Assembly: GCA_964586075.1 (NCBI GenBank)
Contig: CAZPGZ010000006.1
Location: forward strand, 54,194 to 118,193
From: JBAZLV01 sp964586075
Lineage (GTDB): Bacteria > Nitrospirota > UBA9217
DNA: 64,000 nt
Direction: 5' to 3'
The position numbers and the translations under genes are program-made. The notes below the pieces were generated by a model. It had not been told where the DNA came from. It saw only the letters and a list, made by a program, of their open reading frames with translations, and searched no databases. The first letter of the stretch is position 1; the number at the start of each line of letters is the position of its first letter. Of this stretch, positions 18,095-26,876 are shown piece by piece.

Positions 18095-19093
18095 ATGCGT
18101 TTTCCTATCAGTCTGTATACATCAATAGCCAAGGCCTTTATTCGGAATTCGAGGAAAAAACAAGACAAGTTTCCACTGGTCCTCATGCTGGAGCCCACCC
18201 ACAGATGCAATCTGGACTGCGCAGGTTGCGACCGGATCCGTTTGTACGACCAGGAACATACATCAGATTTGTCGCTTGCGCAATGTCTTGATGCCGTCAA
18301 GGAAGCGGATGCACCGGTGGTGACTATTACCGGCGGTGAACCGACATTATACAAGGATCTGAAACCGTTGGTTGCGGAATTGATCCGCCGGAAAAAACAG
18401 ATTTATCTCTGTTCGAACGGCATCCTGATGGAGTCTTTTATTGATGACTTCAAGTCGAGTTCAAGACTGACGCTGAACATCCATCTTGACGGGATGGAGG
18501 CGACCCATGACCGCATAGCCAACCGGCCGGGTACTTTCAAAAAGGCAATCGCCGCTATTAAACTCGCAAAAGAAAAGGGGTTCAGAGTAAGCACGAACAC
18601 TTCGGTGTTTAAAAATACCGATGACAAAGAATTGGAATCATTGTTCACACTGCTGAAAAACCTCCGGGTAAACGGCATACTCATTTCGCCGGCATTCAGC
18701 TATGAGCGGGTTGAGAATGACATTTTTTTGAGCAGAGAGGAAGCGGCTGAAAAATTCAGCAGGATGGATTTTAATAAGTTTCCTTTTATGAGCTCCCCTT
18801 TGTATCTTGACTTCCTGACCGGGCGGAGACAGATGCGATGCACTCCGTGGGGCAATCCGACCAGGAATCCTCTGGGATGGAAATCACCCTGTTATCTTAT
18901 AACCGATACCTACTACGCGTCGTATGCAGAAATGATGGAAAAAACGGATTGGAAGAAGTATGAGGCAGGTCTCGACCCGCGTTGCAGGGATTGCATGGTC
19001 CACAGCGGGTTTGAGGCAACCGTGCAGCGGATTGCTTTTTCAAACCCGAAGGACCTGTATCGGCTTCTTCGCTGGAATTTAAGCAAATCGTAG
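18095..19093 (+). CDS. hpnH: HpnH, adenosylhopane-forming radical SAM enzyme
   Basis: A 332-residue radical SAM protein. The cluster motif is CNLDCAGC (Cys 38, 42, 45), followed by TITGGEPTLY for SAM binding. A C-terminal Cys group (CRDC near residue 304) matches the HpnH subfamily. HpnH joins the 5'-deoxyadenosyl radical to hopene, the first step in making side-chain-extended hopanoids. GAGAGG precedes the ATG. It is followed after 13 bases by the CruF-like gene and then hpnG, the next enzyme of the route. Confidence 0.95.
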   Translation: MRFPISLYTSIAKAFIRNSRKKQDKFPLVLMLEPTHRCNLDCAGCDRIRLYDQEHTSDLSLAQCLDAVKEADAPVVTITGGEPTLYKDLKPLVAELIRRKKQIYLCSNGILMESFIDDFKSSSRLTLNIHLDGMEATHDRIANRPGTFKKAIAAIKLAKEKGFRVSTNTSVFKNTDDKELESLFTLLKNLRVNGILISPAFSYERVENDIFLSREEAAEKFSRMDFNKFPFMSSPLYLDFLTGRRQMRCTPWGNPTRNPLGWKSPCYLITDTYYASYAEMMEKTDWKKYEAGLDPRCRDCMVHSGFEATVQRIAFSNPKDLYRLLRWNLSKS

Positions 19094-19106
19094 AAGGAGT
19101 AATTCA

Positions 19107-19955
19107 ATGCTGCTGCTCAGCACCATTGCGCAGAGACCATATGTTTTTGTTTTCCTGCTGGTTTATCTTGTCGGCTGTACAATGCAGTTCGGCCTGAAGA
19201 GAACCCTGCTCTTTGGGCTGGCCGGCTATTTTCTGGCATGGATTTCGGAGTTGTCTTCCATCCACAATGGATTTCCTTACGGTCATTATTTTTATCTCGA
19301 GCATACGATGGCTCAGGAAATATGGGTCCTTGGGGTGCCGTTAATGGACTCCATCAGCTATGTTTTTCTTATTTATGCCAGTTACTCGCTCGCGCTGTTG
19401 ATCCTTTCCCCGGTTCAACGTTCACCCTGGGGGCTTTACGTTTTAGAAACGGCAAAAATCAGGGCCTCATGGTTTACGACGCTGCTGGGAACCGTGCTGT
19501 TTGTTTATCTGGATATCATCATTGATCCGGTTGCTTTGCAGGGCAACCGATGGTTTCTCGGCCAAATTTACGGGTATCAGGAACAGGGTGTCTATTTCGG
19601 CGTTCCCATTTCCAACTTCGCCGGTTGGCTCATCGTCGGTTTTGTTATCATCGCAGTGTTCCAACGGATCGATCAATGGCTGCATCGTCGCAACTCACCG
19701 GATTATCACGGACACCGGTATCCGTGGAGATATATAATCGGTCCGGGTCTTTATTGCGGCGTCCTTGCTTTTAACCTCTGCATCACCTTTTTTATAAGCG
19801 AGAATCTGATGGGGTGGGTGGGCATATTCATTATTCTGCTTCCTGCCGTTCTGGTTTTCACGCTCATCAAAATCAAACTTTCTTCAGAAAGCATGGAACT
19901 GGCCAGAAACGCCCATGTGCAGGATTTCCCCCAGGCAATTCTACCCCGATCATAA
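19107..19955 (+). CDS. CruF-like (carotenoid hydratase family) membrane protein
   Basis: A 282-residue integral membrane protein with about seven or eight helices. It resembles the CruF/bisanhydrobacterioruberin hydratase family (carotenoid biosynthesis protein, DUF422). Family-like pieces are SSIHNGFPYGHYFY, GVPLMDSISY and the conserved YLDIIIDPVA region. CruF hydrates the end double bond of carotenoids. No carotenoid genes (crtB, crtI) are in the window. The gene lies between hpnH and hpnG with a good AAGGAG site, so its substrate may be a hopanoid. That role is inference. Confidence 0.75.
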   Translation: MLLLSTIAQRPYVFVFLLVYLVGCTMQFGLKRTLLFGLAGYFLAWISELSSIHNGFPYGHYFYLEHTMAQEIWVLGVPLMDSISYVFLIYASYSLALLILSPVQRSPWGLYVLETAKIRASWFTTLLGTVLFVYLDIIIDPVALQGNRWFLGQIYGYQEQGVYFGVPISNFAGWLIVGFVIIAVFQRIDQWLHRRNSPDYHGHRYPWRYIIGPGLYCGVLAFNLCITFFISENLMGWVGIFIILLPAVLVFTLIKIKLSSESMELARNAHVQDFPQAILPRS

Positions 19956-20043
19956 CGATACGATATCCGGTTTGCCTGCTGATGGTTTGATCTTATTTCA
20001 TGCTTTTTGAGAGACGTTTTTCAGCTGTTTATCCTGGTAAAAA

Positions 20044-20703
20044 ATGAACAACAAAACACCAGCACATCCTACACTCGTTTGTTTTGCAGTCAAGGAAGAA
20101 TCGGAGCCTTTCCGAAAAATCATCCGGCACGATGCTCCTGTCCAGATCCTGGTCACTGGCATGGGAAAACGCAATGCCGTGAAAAATTTTCTTGACGCAT
20201 TGGAACAAAGGTCCCCCGGACTGGTCCTGTCGTGCGGATTTGCCGGTGGTCTTGATCCGGTGCTTTCCACAGGCACTGTCGTGTATGATGCAGATCCAAA
20301 CTGTGGTTTACAGACAGTATTGGAAAGTTTTGGCGCAAAACACGTCCGTTTTTTCTGCGCTTCACGTATTGCCGTCACTTCTCTGGAAAAAAGAAACATA
20401 CGGGAAACGACAGGGGCAGATGCCGTTGAAATGGAATCAGAGCACATCCGGGCTCTTTGCAAGCAGCGAAATATTCCGAGCGCGACTGTCCGGGTGATTT
20501 CCGATGCTGCGGATGAAGAACTGCCGCTCGATTTTAACGCCTTGATGACTCAGGATGATACGATAAGTTACGGCCGGCTTAGCCTTGAGATCCTGCGCTC
20601 TCCCGGCAAAATTCCCCAGCTGCTTTCTTTGCAGAAACGATCAGCCATGGCGGCAAACAATCTTGCCGTTGTCCTGAAGGAGCTTTTACAAAAAACTGAA
20701 TAA
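20044..20703 (+). CDS. hpnG: HpnG, adenosylhopane nucleosidase/phosphorylase
   Basis: A 219-residue nucleoside phosphorylase-fold protein. Motifs visible are ALPVT-like ILVTGMGKRNA, LSCGFAGGLDP, the substrate-binding DAVEMES and the catalytic ISDAADEELP. HpnG removes adenine from adenosylhopane to give ribosylhopane. Together with hpnH it implies production of C35 hopanoids. The start site has only a weak ribosome-binding sequence. Downstream aminotransferase or glycosyl genes (hpnO, hpnI) are not in the window. Confidence 0.9.
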   Translation: MNNKTPAHPTLVCFAVKEESEPFRKIIRHDAPVQILVTGMGKRNAVKNFLDALEQRSPGLVLSCGFAGGLDPVLSTGTVVYDADPNCGLQTVLESFGAKHVRFFCASRIAVTSLEKRNIRETTGADAVEMESEHIRALCKQRNIPSATVRVISDAADEELPLDFNALMTQDDTISYGRLSLEILRSPGKIPQLLSLQKRSAMAANNLAVVLKELLQKTE

Positions 20704-20936
20704 AGCAATTGTCAACTTCCGGCTCCGGCCATCCTGCAGTACTGTTAATGCATCCCTATCATTCGCCATACAGGCAAAAAAATAGTATTCTCTCCGGGCT
20801 TTATTTGATACAATAGCCATAATCATTTCTGCCGTTGAAACGCCAAACAGTTTGCGAGAACGAAATTTACCTTTTCCTGAACGATGAACTCACCATCCTT
20901 TGATTGCGACACGCATTGAATTGTACGGAAACTTCC

Positions 20937-22412
20937 ATGAGAAAACCGCTTCGTCTGTTGATTATTGAAGATTCGGAAGATGACACGCTGCTGTTGATTC
21001 ATGCCTTGCAGCGAGGGGGATATGAACCTTCCTGCATGCATATTCAAACACGAGAAGAAATGAAGGATGCGCTCCATCAGCATGAATGGGACCTGATTAT
21101 TTCCGACTATGTCATGCCCCGTTTCAGCGGCCTTGATGCCTTGACGCTGCTGCAGGAAAGCGCATTGGATATTCCCTTTATTATCGTGTCCGGTAATATC
21201 GGAGAAGATATCGCCGTGGGAGCCATGAAAGCAGGCGCTCATGATTATCTGATAAAAGGAAATCTGACGAGGCTTATTCCGGCTGTGGAACGCGAACTTC
21301 GGGAAGCTGAGATCAGAAGGGCACGGAGAAAAGCAGAGGAAAAACTGAACCTTCTTGCCGCAGCCATTGAAGCATCGGCAGACGCCGTAGTGGTTACCGA
21401 CAGCCGGGGATATATCCAATATGTCAATCCGGCGTTTGAGCATATTACTGGGTATTCACAGCAGGATGTCCTTGGAAAGACCTTGCACATTCTTGACAGC
21501 GGAAAGCATGATGAAACGTTCTATTCCTTGATGCGCGACACCGTAAACCGGGACGGTGTCTGGTTTGGAAGGCTCTTCAGCAAAAAGAAAGACGGCACGC
21601 TGTATCTTGAAGATTGTACTTATTCCCCGGTCAGGGACCAACAAGGGGCCATCACCAATTATGTTTCGGTGAAACGTGATGTGACCGACAAGGCCCGGCT
21701 TGAATCAATCGCAGAATCGGTCAATCTGATGGACAATATCGGTTATATTTTTTCTGGTGTCAGGCACGAGATAGGAAATCCTATTAATTCCATCAACATG
21801 ACGCTGTTTGTTCTCAAACAAAAACTCGATACACTCGACAAGACGGCCATTGAAGGATATCTTGATCGTGCTTTGCAGGAGGTGTCCCGGATAGAGTATC
21901 TTTTAAGGAGTTTGAAGAATTTTAATATGTTTGAAAAACCTGTTTTGCAGAATCTGGCAATACCGTCCTTTATGGAAAAGTTTCTCGCTCTGGCTGAAAA
22001 GGATTTCGATTCAAAAGGAATCGCTCTTATTACTTCAATTGACCAGAACGCGCACAGTTGTTCTGCAGACCCGCGCGTCCTGCAGCAGGTTTTGATCAAT
22101 CTTCTTACCAACGCGGCAGACGCTTTAGCCGGACGCCGTGATCAAAAAGTGACCATCAGCATAACGAAAATCGACGATCATGTTCGCATACGGATGGAAG
22201 ACAACGGTTGCGGGATACCGGAAGACAAGTTGAAAAATCTGTTCAAGCCGTTTTACACCAGCAAGCCACACGGAACGGGTCTCGGTCTTGTCATTGTAAG
22301 AAAGATGCTTGCCCAAATGGGCGGCAGTATCGAGATAACCAGCCGTGAAAACGTCGGTTCTGTCGTGGATGTTTTCTTGCGTTCAACGGGAGAAGGGGAG
22401 CGGGTTGAGTAG
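20937..22412 (+). CDS. Receiver-PAS histidine kinase
   Basis: A 491-residue cytosolic protein. An N-terminal receiver domain (about 1-125; phospho-acceptor in IISDYVMPRFSG) is followed by a short coiled coil and a PAS domain (about 145-260). The dimerisation/phospho-acceptor helix reads GVRHEIGNPINSINM (His near 282), and the HATPase domain has NAADA, DNGCGIP and GTGLGL boxes (380-490). It probably passes a signal from the receiver to an unlinked regulator. I start at the ATG 20937; a TTG 33 bases earlier is less likely. No partner regulator is adjacent. Confidence 0.85.
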   Translation: MRKPLRLLIIEDSEDDTLLLIHALQRGGYEPSCMHIQTREEMKDALHQHEWDLIISDYVMPRFSGLDALTLLQESALDIPFIIVSGNIGEDIAVGAMKAGAHDYLIKGNLTRLIPAVERELREAEIRRARRKAEEKLNLLAAAIEASADAVVVTDSRGYIQYVNPAFEHITGYSQQDVLGKTLHILDSGKHDETFYSLMRDTVNRDGVWFGRLFSKKKDGTLYLEDCTYSPVRDQQGAITNYVSVKRDVTDKARLESIAESVNLMDNIGYIFSGVRHEIGNPINSINMTLFVLKQKLDTLDKTAIEGYLDRALQEVSRIEYLLRSLKNFNMFEKPVLQNLAIPSFMEKFLALAEKDFDSKGIALITSIDQNAHSCSADPRVLQQVLINLLTNAADALAGRRDQKVTISITKIDDHVRIRMEDNGCGIPEDKLKNLFKPFYTSKPHGTGLGLVIVRKMLAQMGGSIEITSRENVGSVVDVFLRSTGEGERVE

Positions 22413-22490
22413 TCGTCTGTGAGAGCTACCCCACCGGTCCCCGCCTTTCCTCGAAGTGCTCCCTTGCCCTGCGGTATCACATAGAATGCA

Positions 22491-23396
22491 TTACGCCGCC
22501 TTTTTTTGGGCGTAAAAAGGCACAAAAACATCATCACAGAACTTTTCAAAAGATGTTGCTGTGGAATTCTCTTGTGTGCGCACCAAATTCCTCGTGATCC
22601 GGCCTTCGTTAAAAGCCCTGCTCATTTCAATGTAGGTCCTGCTCATGTCGGGCGACAATCCTGCGGATTGGAGCCATTTTTCCGCCTCTTCATACGTGAA
22701 CGTGACATAGCCCAGATCAGGCTGGCCTATCTTTCCGCCTATGATCGACAATGCTTCTTTGAGGGTGAGATCACGCGGTCCAAGCAGATAAGCAACGGAA
22801 GTGCCCAAAAAAGAGTGTCTCCGAAGTTGCATCGCAGCAAAATCTGCAATATCTTTTGTGGCGATCATCGGCATTGAGATGTCTTCGCGAATCGCACTTC
22901 CTGCTATTTTTCTGCTTTTTATCAGATCAATGTTCATAAGCAAGTTTTCCATAAAGTATGCTGGTCGCAGGTGCAGCACGTTCAGCCCCTTTATGCTGTT
23001 CAGGCGGTTCTCCTGATTATGAAGCCCCACAATAGGGCCTGTTTTTTCAGATAGTTCCGCGCCAATGCTCGACAGGTTTACAACATGTTTCACCTTGGAA
23101 ATTTTCAGGGCACGGGCGATGCTTTCACCGATTCTGTCGGCATAGGTAATGAAATTATCCGCTTTACCGTTCGGCGGGATCAGTGTGAAAACCGCATCCG
23201 AACCTGTTAATGCTTTTGCGAGAAATTCCGTATCCAGCAAATCTCCGACGGAGGAGTGGACATGTTCACTGCTGAGTATCTTCTGATGCAGGCGGTCAGC
23301 TGACCTGCCGACCATACGAATATCTTCTTTGTCTTTCGAAAGAATGTCAACAATTTTTCTCCCGATATTACCGGTCGCACCCAAAATGGTATACAT
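22491..23396 (-). CDS. NmrA-like NAD(P)-binding protein
   Basis: A 301-residue atypical short-chain dehydrogenase. The N-terminal nucleotide-binding GATGNIG lies at residues 6-12, with the NmrA-type pattern of HVVNLSSIGA and the LRPAYFMEN stretch. NmrA relatives are redox-sensing regulators or NAD(P)H:quinone reductases; the usual catalytic Tyr-Lys pair is not evident. GGAGG precedes the ATG. It stands alone between convergent and tandem neighbours. Confidence 0.8.
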   Translation of the reverse strand: MYTILGATGNIGRKIVDILSKDKEDIRMVGRSADRLHQKILSSEHVHSSVGDLLDTEFLAKALTGSDAVFTLIPPNGKADNFITYADRIGESIARALKISKVKHVVNLSSIGAELSEKTGPIVGLHNQENRLNSIKGLNVLHLRPAYFMENLLMNIDLIKSRKIAGSAIREDISMPMIATKDIADFAAMQLRRHSFLGTSVAYLLGPRDLTLKEALSIIGGKIGQPDLGYVTFTYEEAEKWLQSAGLSPDMSRTYIEMSRAFNEGRITRNLVRTQENSTATSFEKFCDDVFVPFYAQKKAA

Positions 23397-23648
23397 AGAC
23401 GCCTCCTTGCATATTGAAAAACAGGATAATAATAATCCTGATTAATTTTACCGCTGTGTCGTACCGGTGTCAAGCAGGGTGCATCGTTTTATTGGAGTGG
23501 AAATATTATCCGGAAAAGAGAGTCTTCTCGCATTTCCCAAGCAGTAAGAAATTAAAACGGTTCTTTTCTCCCCGTTTAGTCTTTTTGAGATATTTGAACA
23601 GTGTGGAAAAATCGGGATTGATTTTCTGTGAAAGAAATTTTAAAAATA

Positions 23649-24431
23649 TTATTTGTTTTTATGGACATGATTCTGGATATGATCTTTGCAGTACCCAATT
23701 CCACCACATTCAGGACAATACCGGAACTCCATGGAGGGGTGTGACTGGTCGGTGATGCCGCAGACGGCGCAGCGGTGAAATGCTTTTTGAGTGTCGGCTA
23801 TGTTTTTTGCTTTTGTGACCATTTTGCGGTTGCCGCTTTTCATTCTTCGAAGGATGTCCTTGCCGAAGAAAAGAAAGAAATTGCCGATAGAGGCAGCAAC
23901 GAGTAACCGTGTCGGCCAGGAGCCGACGGTAAACTGGTACCCATAGCCGATCCAAGTAAGAAGCGCCAGCCATTTCATTTTTACCGGCAGAATAAAGAAA
24001 ATGTAAACCTGGAAATCAGGATATAAGAAGGCAAAGGCGAGAAATACGGAACCGACAATAAAAAGATTTGTTGCAGCATAGAAGGGATATAAAAAAGAGA
24101 CCGCCACGGTGATGATATACCCCGTTAGGAGAAAAACATTATAGCGGAAATCGCCCCAATGGCCTTCGAGAGCACCGCCCATAAGGTAAAAAAAGTACCA
24201 TGCAAAAAAAGCAAAAATCGGATTGGTCAGCGGCGGGATAAGCAGGAACGTAAAAAGCCGCCACCACTCGCCTGCAAGCACCAACTCCGGGATAAGCACC
24301 ACGCGCTCAAGGATGAAATTGCCGGCAAGATGAAACACAAAGAACACAACCTGCCCGATAATCAAATAAAGCGTGAGGTTCGGTATGGCATAGCGCCGAA
24401 ATTTTCTTTCCAAGGTATCCAAAAGGCTCAT
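23649..24431 (-). CDS. Rhomboid-like membrane protein with zinc ribbon
   Basis: A 260-residue protein with about six membrane helices (20-190) laid out like a rhomboid or derlin. A soluble tail follows with Cys pairs CAVCG and CPECGGIGYC and several His residues, which should bind zinc. The expected rhomboid serine motif GxSG is not present (only VGSVF at that place), so I see it as a likely non-proteolytic relative. The AAGGAA site supports the ATG. Confidence 0.7.
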   Translation of the reverse strand: MSLLDTLERKFRRYAIPNLTLYLIIGQVVFFVFHLAGNFILERVVLIPELVLAGEWWRLFTFLLIPPLTNPIFAFFAWYFFYLMGGALEGHWGDFRYNVFLLTGYIITVAVSFLYPFYAATNLFIVGSVFLAFAFLYPDFQVYIFFILPVKMKWLALLTWIGYGYQFTVGSWPTRLLVAASIGNFFLFFGKDILRRMKSGNRKMVTKAKNIADTQKAFHRCAVCGITDQSHPSMEFRYCPECGGIGYCKDHIQNHVHKNK

Positions 24432-24709
24432 AAGGTTTCCTTTGCCGGTTGATGCGCAGCCTTATTCGGAAAATGCACATGATTCCCGCTGAAGCGGGAG
24501 CATAATATCATGATTTGCTTCAGGTTGCAAAATTAATTGAGCAGTTTTAAGCGGCAGCCGGAGCAATTTTTTCTGTAGTGCGTGAGAATACATTCGGAGA
24601 TAAAAAATCGATTCTTCGAACGAGCAGGCAAAAAACGAAAAAACATCCCGGCAGGTTTGCGGGATAACCGGAGAAATCTTCGGCGTCAGCACAGTACGCT
24701 ATGAAAAAA
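24432..24709. other. Intergenic region with a short palindrome
   Basis: About 280 bases without a supported gene. A palindrome (TCCCGCT / GCGGGA near 24483-24498) is present. It is not followed by T residues on either strand. Confidence 0.35.
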
Positions 24710-25375
24710 TCATTGTATAACTGGTTTGTCGTTGAGCGTCTGCAGATTCCCGGATGCATTAAATTCGGCCTTCAGCAGCTCTCCCGTTTCCAGGACACAG
24801 GCGACCCGGTTGATTCCCTCGCTGGGTGATAATCCCTTCACTGCAAAATAGTTGAGCAACGCATTTTTATGGTTAAACTCGCATCGTGAAATCAGGTAAA
24901 GAAATTGCCTGGACAAGCGGGCCAGATCAAAGGACGGCTGGTCGTCAATCACTTTATCGAACAGCAGAATGAAAAGGCTCCCTCCTTCGTACGCATCACG
25001 GTAGTAACAGCTTGCCTTGCATACTGCGGATGCTATGAGAGAAATAAGAAAGCCGTCAGCCTTGTTGATGTCCACTGAAGGCGCTGTAAACTCAGGAATG
25101 CCTTCAACCGAACCCCAGGTGCGGAGCTTAAGTGATGCTGCAATCAGCCTGGTCGGAATTTCCGTCTGCTCGTCCGCCCATGCCCAGAGCCAGGTAAGTG
25201 TGTTGTCTGATTCCGTGCCGAGAACCTGAAAGGGGAGCTCTATGCCGTCAAAACGGATTCTCCCTTCGTCAAGATCGATCTGCTGCATATGCTCACCGAT
25301 AAGATATGCCAGTTTATCCTGCTTTTCGAGTGAGTGAAGCCCGTATTTCTCTATATATGTTGTCAATATATTCAT
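24710..25375 (-). CDS. Unknown protein resembling DUF6882
   Basis: A 221-residue soluble protein. The LTWLWAWADEQTEIP segment near residue 60 is characteristic of the DUF6882 family, whose function is unknown. No signal peptide or catalytic motif is visible. A long AT-rich gap upstream (25376-25699) separates it from the divergent neighbour. Confidence 0.6.
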   Translation of the reverse strand: MNILTTYIEKYGLHSLEKQDKLAYLIGEHMQQIDLDEGRIRFDGIELPFQVLGTESDNTLTWLWAWADEQTEIPTRLIAASLKLRTWGSVEGIPEFTAPSVDINKADGFLISLIASAVCKASCYYRDAYEGGSLFILLFDKVIDDQPSFDLARLSRQFLYLISRCEFNHKNALLNYFAVKGLSPSEGINRVACVLETGELLKAEFNASGNLQTLNDKPVIQ

Positions 25376-25699
25376 TGTTTCCCCGTTCGCTTCATTAAAA
25401 ACTCATGTTAAACATTGGGGCGCTGATTTCTTCTCCTGAACATTACTGAAACGTTTTGGGAAAGTCAAGCTGCATGATTAACTTTCAATCAAATACTTTG
25501 CTTTATAAGCATAACCGATTTGTTCTGTAAAAGAACCTAACCAGTGCTATAATTAACAAAGTTATCACCTTGTATACTGTTGAAAAAAGCACGATATTTT
25601 TAAATGAAACAATTGTAAGTGACAAAACACCCGTTGCCGAAAGTCATGTGGTGTGCAAACTGGATAAAAAATGGAGCGATACACGTGCAATATCCATTG
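25376..25699. other. AT-rich divergent gap
   Basis: Regulatory gap between divergent genes. The right-hand frame is open back to 25619, so part of it may be coding. No clear promoter is distinguished. Confidence 0.35.
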
Positions 25700-26131
25700 A
25701 TGCCCAAAAATATTATCACTGCAATGCAGTTTATGCATGCTTTTTTTAACATGAGCATAGCATTGCTGTTTTGCTATCAGGCATGGCTTGGAATCTTGAT
25801 TAGAAGAGCCAGACGGTCGCCCGGCCAGACGATACCGTTATCAACAGTGAAGCGTCACAGAAAAACGGGACCGGTGTTAATTGTTCTGGGTTTGCTCGGT
25901 TTCTTTTCCGGTTTGACCATCGTATGGGTCGGTACAGGCAAACTTTTGGAGTTTATACCTCATCTTTTTATCGGTCTGGTTATTGCCGTTCTGCTGCTAG
26001 CAACATTCATCATATCCCGAAATATCCAGGGACAGACTGCTTCAATTCGCAACGTACATTTCCTGATCGGGATTATAATCCTTTGTCTCTATTTTGTGGA
26101 AGTCATTATAGGAGCTGCTGTATTGTTTTAA
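25700..26131 (+). CDS. DUF4079-like four-helix membrane protein
   Basis: A protein of about 143 residues with four membrane helices. The KRHRKTGPVLIVLGLLGF region and the early FMHAFFNMSIALLFCYQ helix resemble DUF4079, a b561-like family of unknown role. Conserved His residues could bind heme. The start is unclear: the frame is open from a GTG at 25619, and ATGs occur at 25700 and 25724, none with a good ribosome-binding site. Confidence 0.55.
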   Translation: MPKNIITAMQFMHAFFNMSIALLFCYQAWLGILIRRARRSPGQTIPLSTVKRHRKTGPVLIVLGLLGFFSGLTIVWVGTGKLLEFIPHLFIGLVIAVLLLATFIISRNIQGQTASIRNVHFLIGIIILCLYFVEVIIGAAVLF

Positions 26132-26243
26132 TCACCTGCGCTGAGTATTTCCCATCTCATTCCAGCTGTCGAACCGGAGTATCCACGCGTTATTTTTCAA
26201 AAAATGCTTGCATCAACAACTCAAAATCAGTAATATTGTAACC

Positions 26244-26876
26244 GTGAAGAAAATCAAGGACTTTCTAAAAAAATATTTTTTAACCGGACTGCTCGTCCTA
26301 ATCCCCCTGTGGGTGACCTACTACGTCCTGAGCGGTTTGCTTACTATGATCGACGGTATTTTAGGGGACTTGCCGGCTCTCTTTATCGGTCATCGTTTTC
26401 CCGGATCTGGAATCATCACTCTTATTCTGCTTATCCTGATCGTAGGGATGCTCTCGGCCAACTTCATCGGCAGACAATTTATACACTATAGCGATCTATT
26501 GATGCAAAGAGTACCGATTGTGCGCAGTATTTACACCACTGTTAAACAGATCATGCAAACTTTTTCAGTAAAAAACAATTTTCAGGGCGTTGGTCTGGTA
26601 GAATATCCGCGCAAAGGATGCTTCAGTTTGGGGTTTATAACCAGCGAATTTCAGGGGAAAAACATTGGTCTTTCCGGCACATTTGTGTCTGTTTTCATCC
26701 CGACGACACCGAATCCGACGGCCGGATTTCTCCTTATTTTTTCAAAGGATGAAGTCACTCCTCTTAATATGACTGTTGATCAAGGAATGAAATTCATTAT
26801 TTCTCTGGGCCTTGTTCCCTTGACTGAAGTTCAGGCGCAGAAAATGAAGGCATCGCACCAGGAGGTTAACACGTGA
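26244..26876 (+). CDS. DUF502 membrane protein
   Basis: A protein of 210 residues of the DUF502 family. Two N-terminal helices (about 10-30 and 50-75) are followed by the typical soluble part with VPIVRSIYTTVKQ and TPNPTAGFL, the latter the family's most conserved piece. Function is unknown. The GTG start (26244) fits the family's N-terminus; a TTG further upstream is open. Its stop overlaps the glmU start (GTGA), so the two are co-translated. Confidence 0.8.
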   Translation: MKKIKDFLKKYFLTGLLVLIPLWVTYYVLSGLLTMIDGILGDLPALFIGHRFPGSGIITLILLILIVGMLSANFIGRQFIHYSDLLMQRVPIVRSIYTTVKQIMQTFSVKNNFQGVGLVEYPRKGCFSLGFITSEFQGKNIGLSGTFVSVFIPTTPNPTAGFLLIFSKDEVTPLNMTVDQGMKFIISLGLVPLTEVQAQKMKASHQEVNT

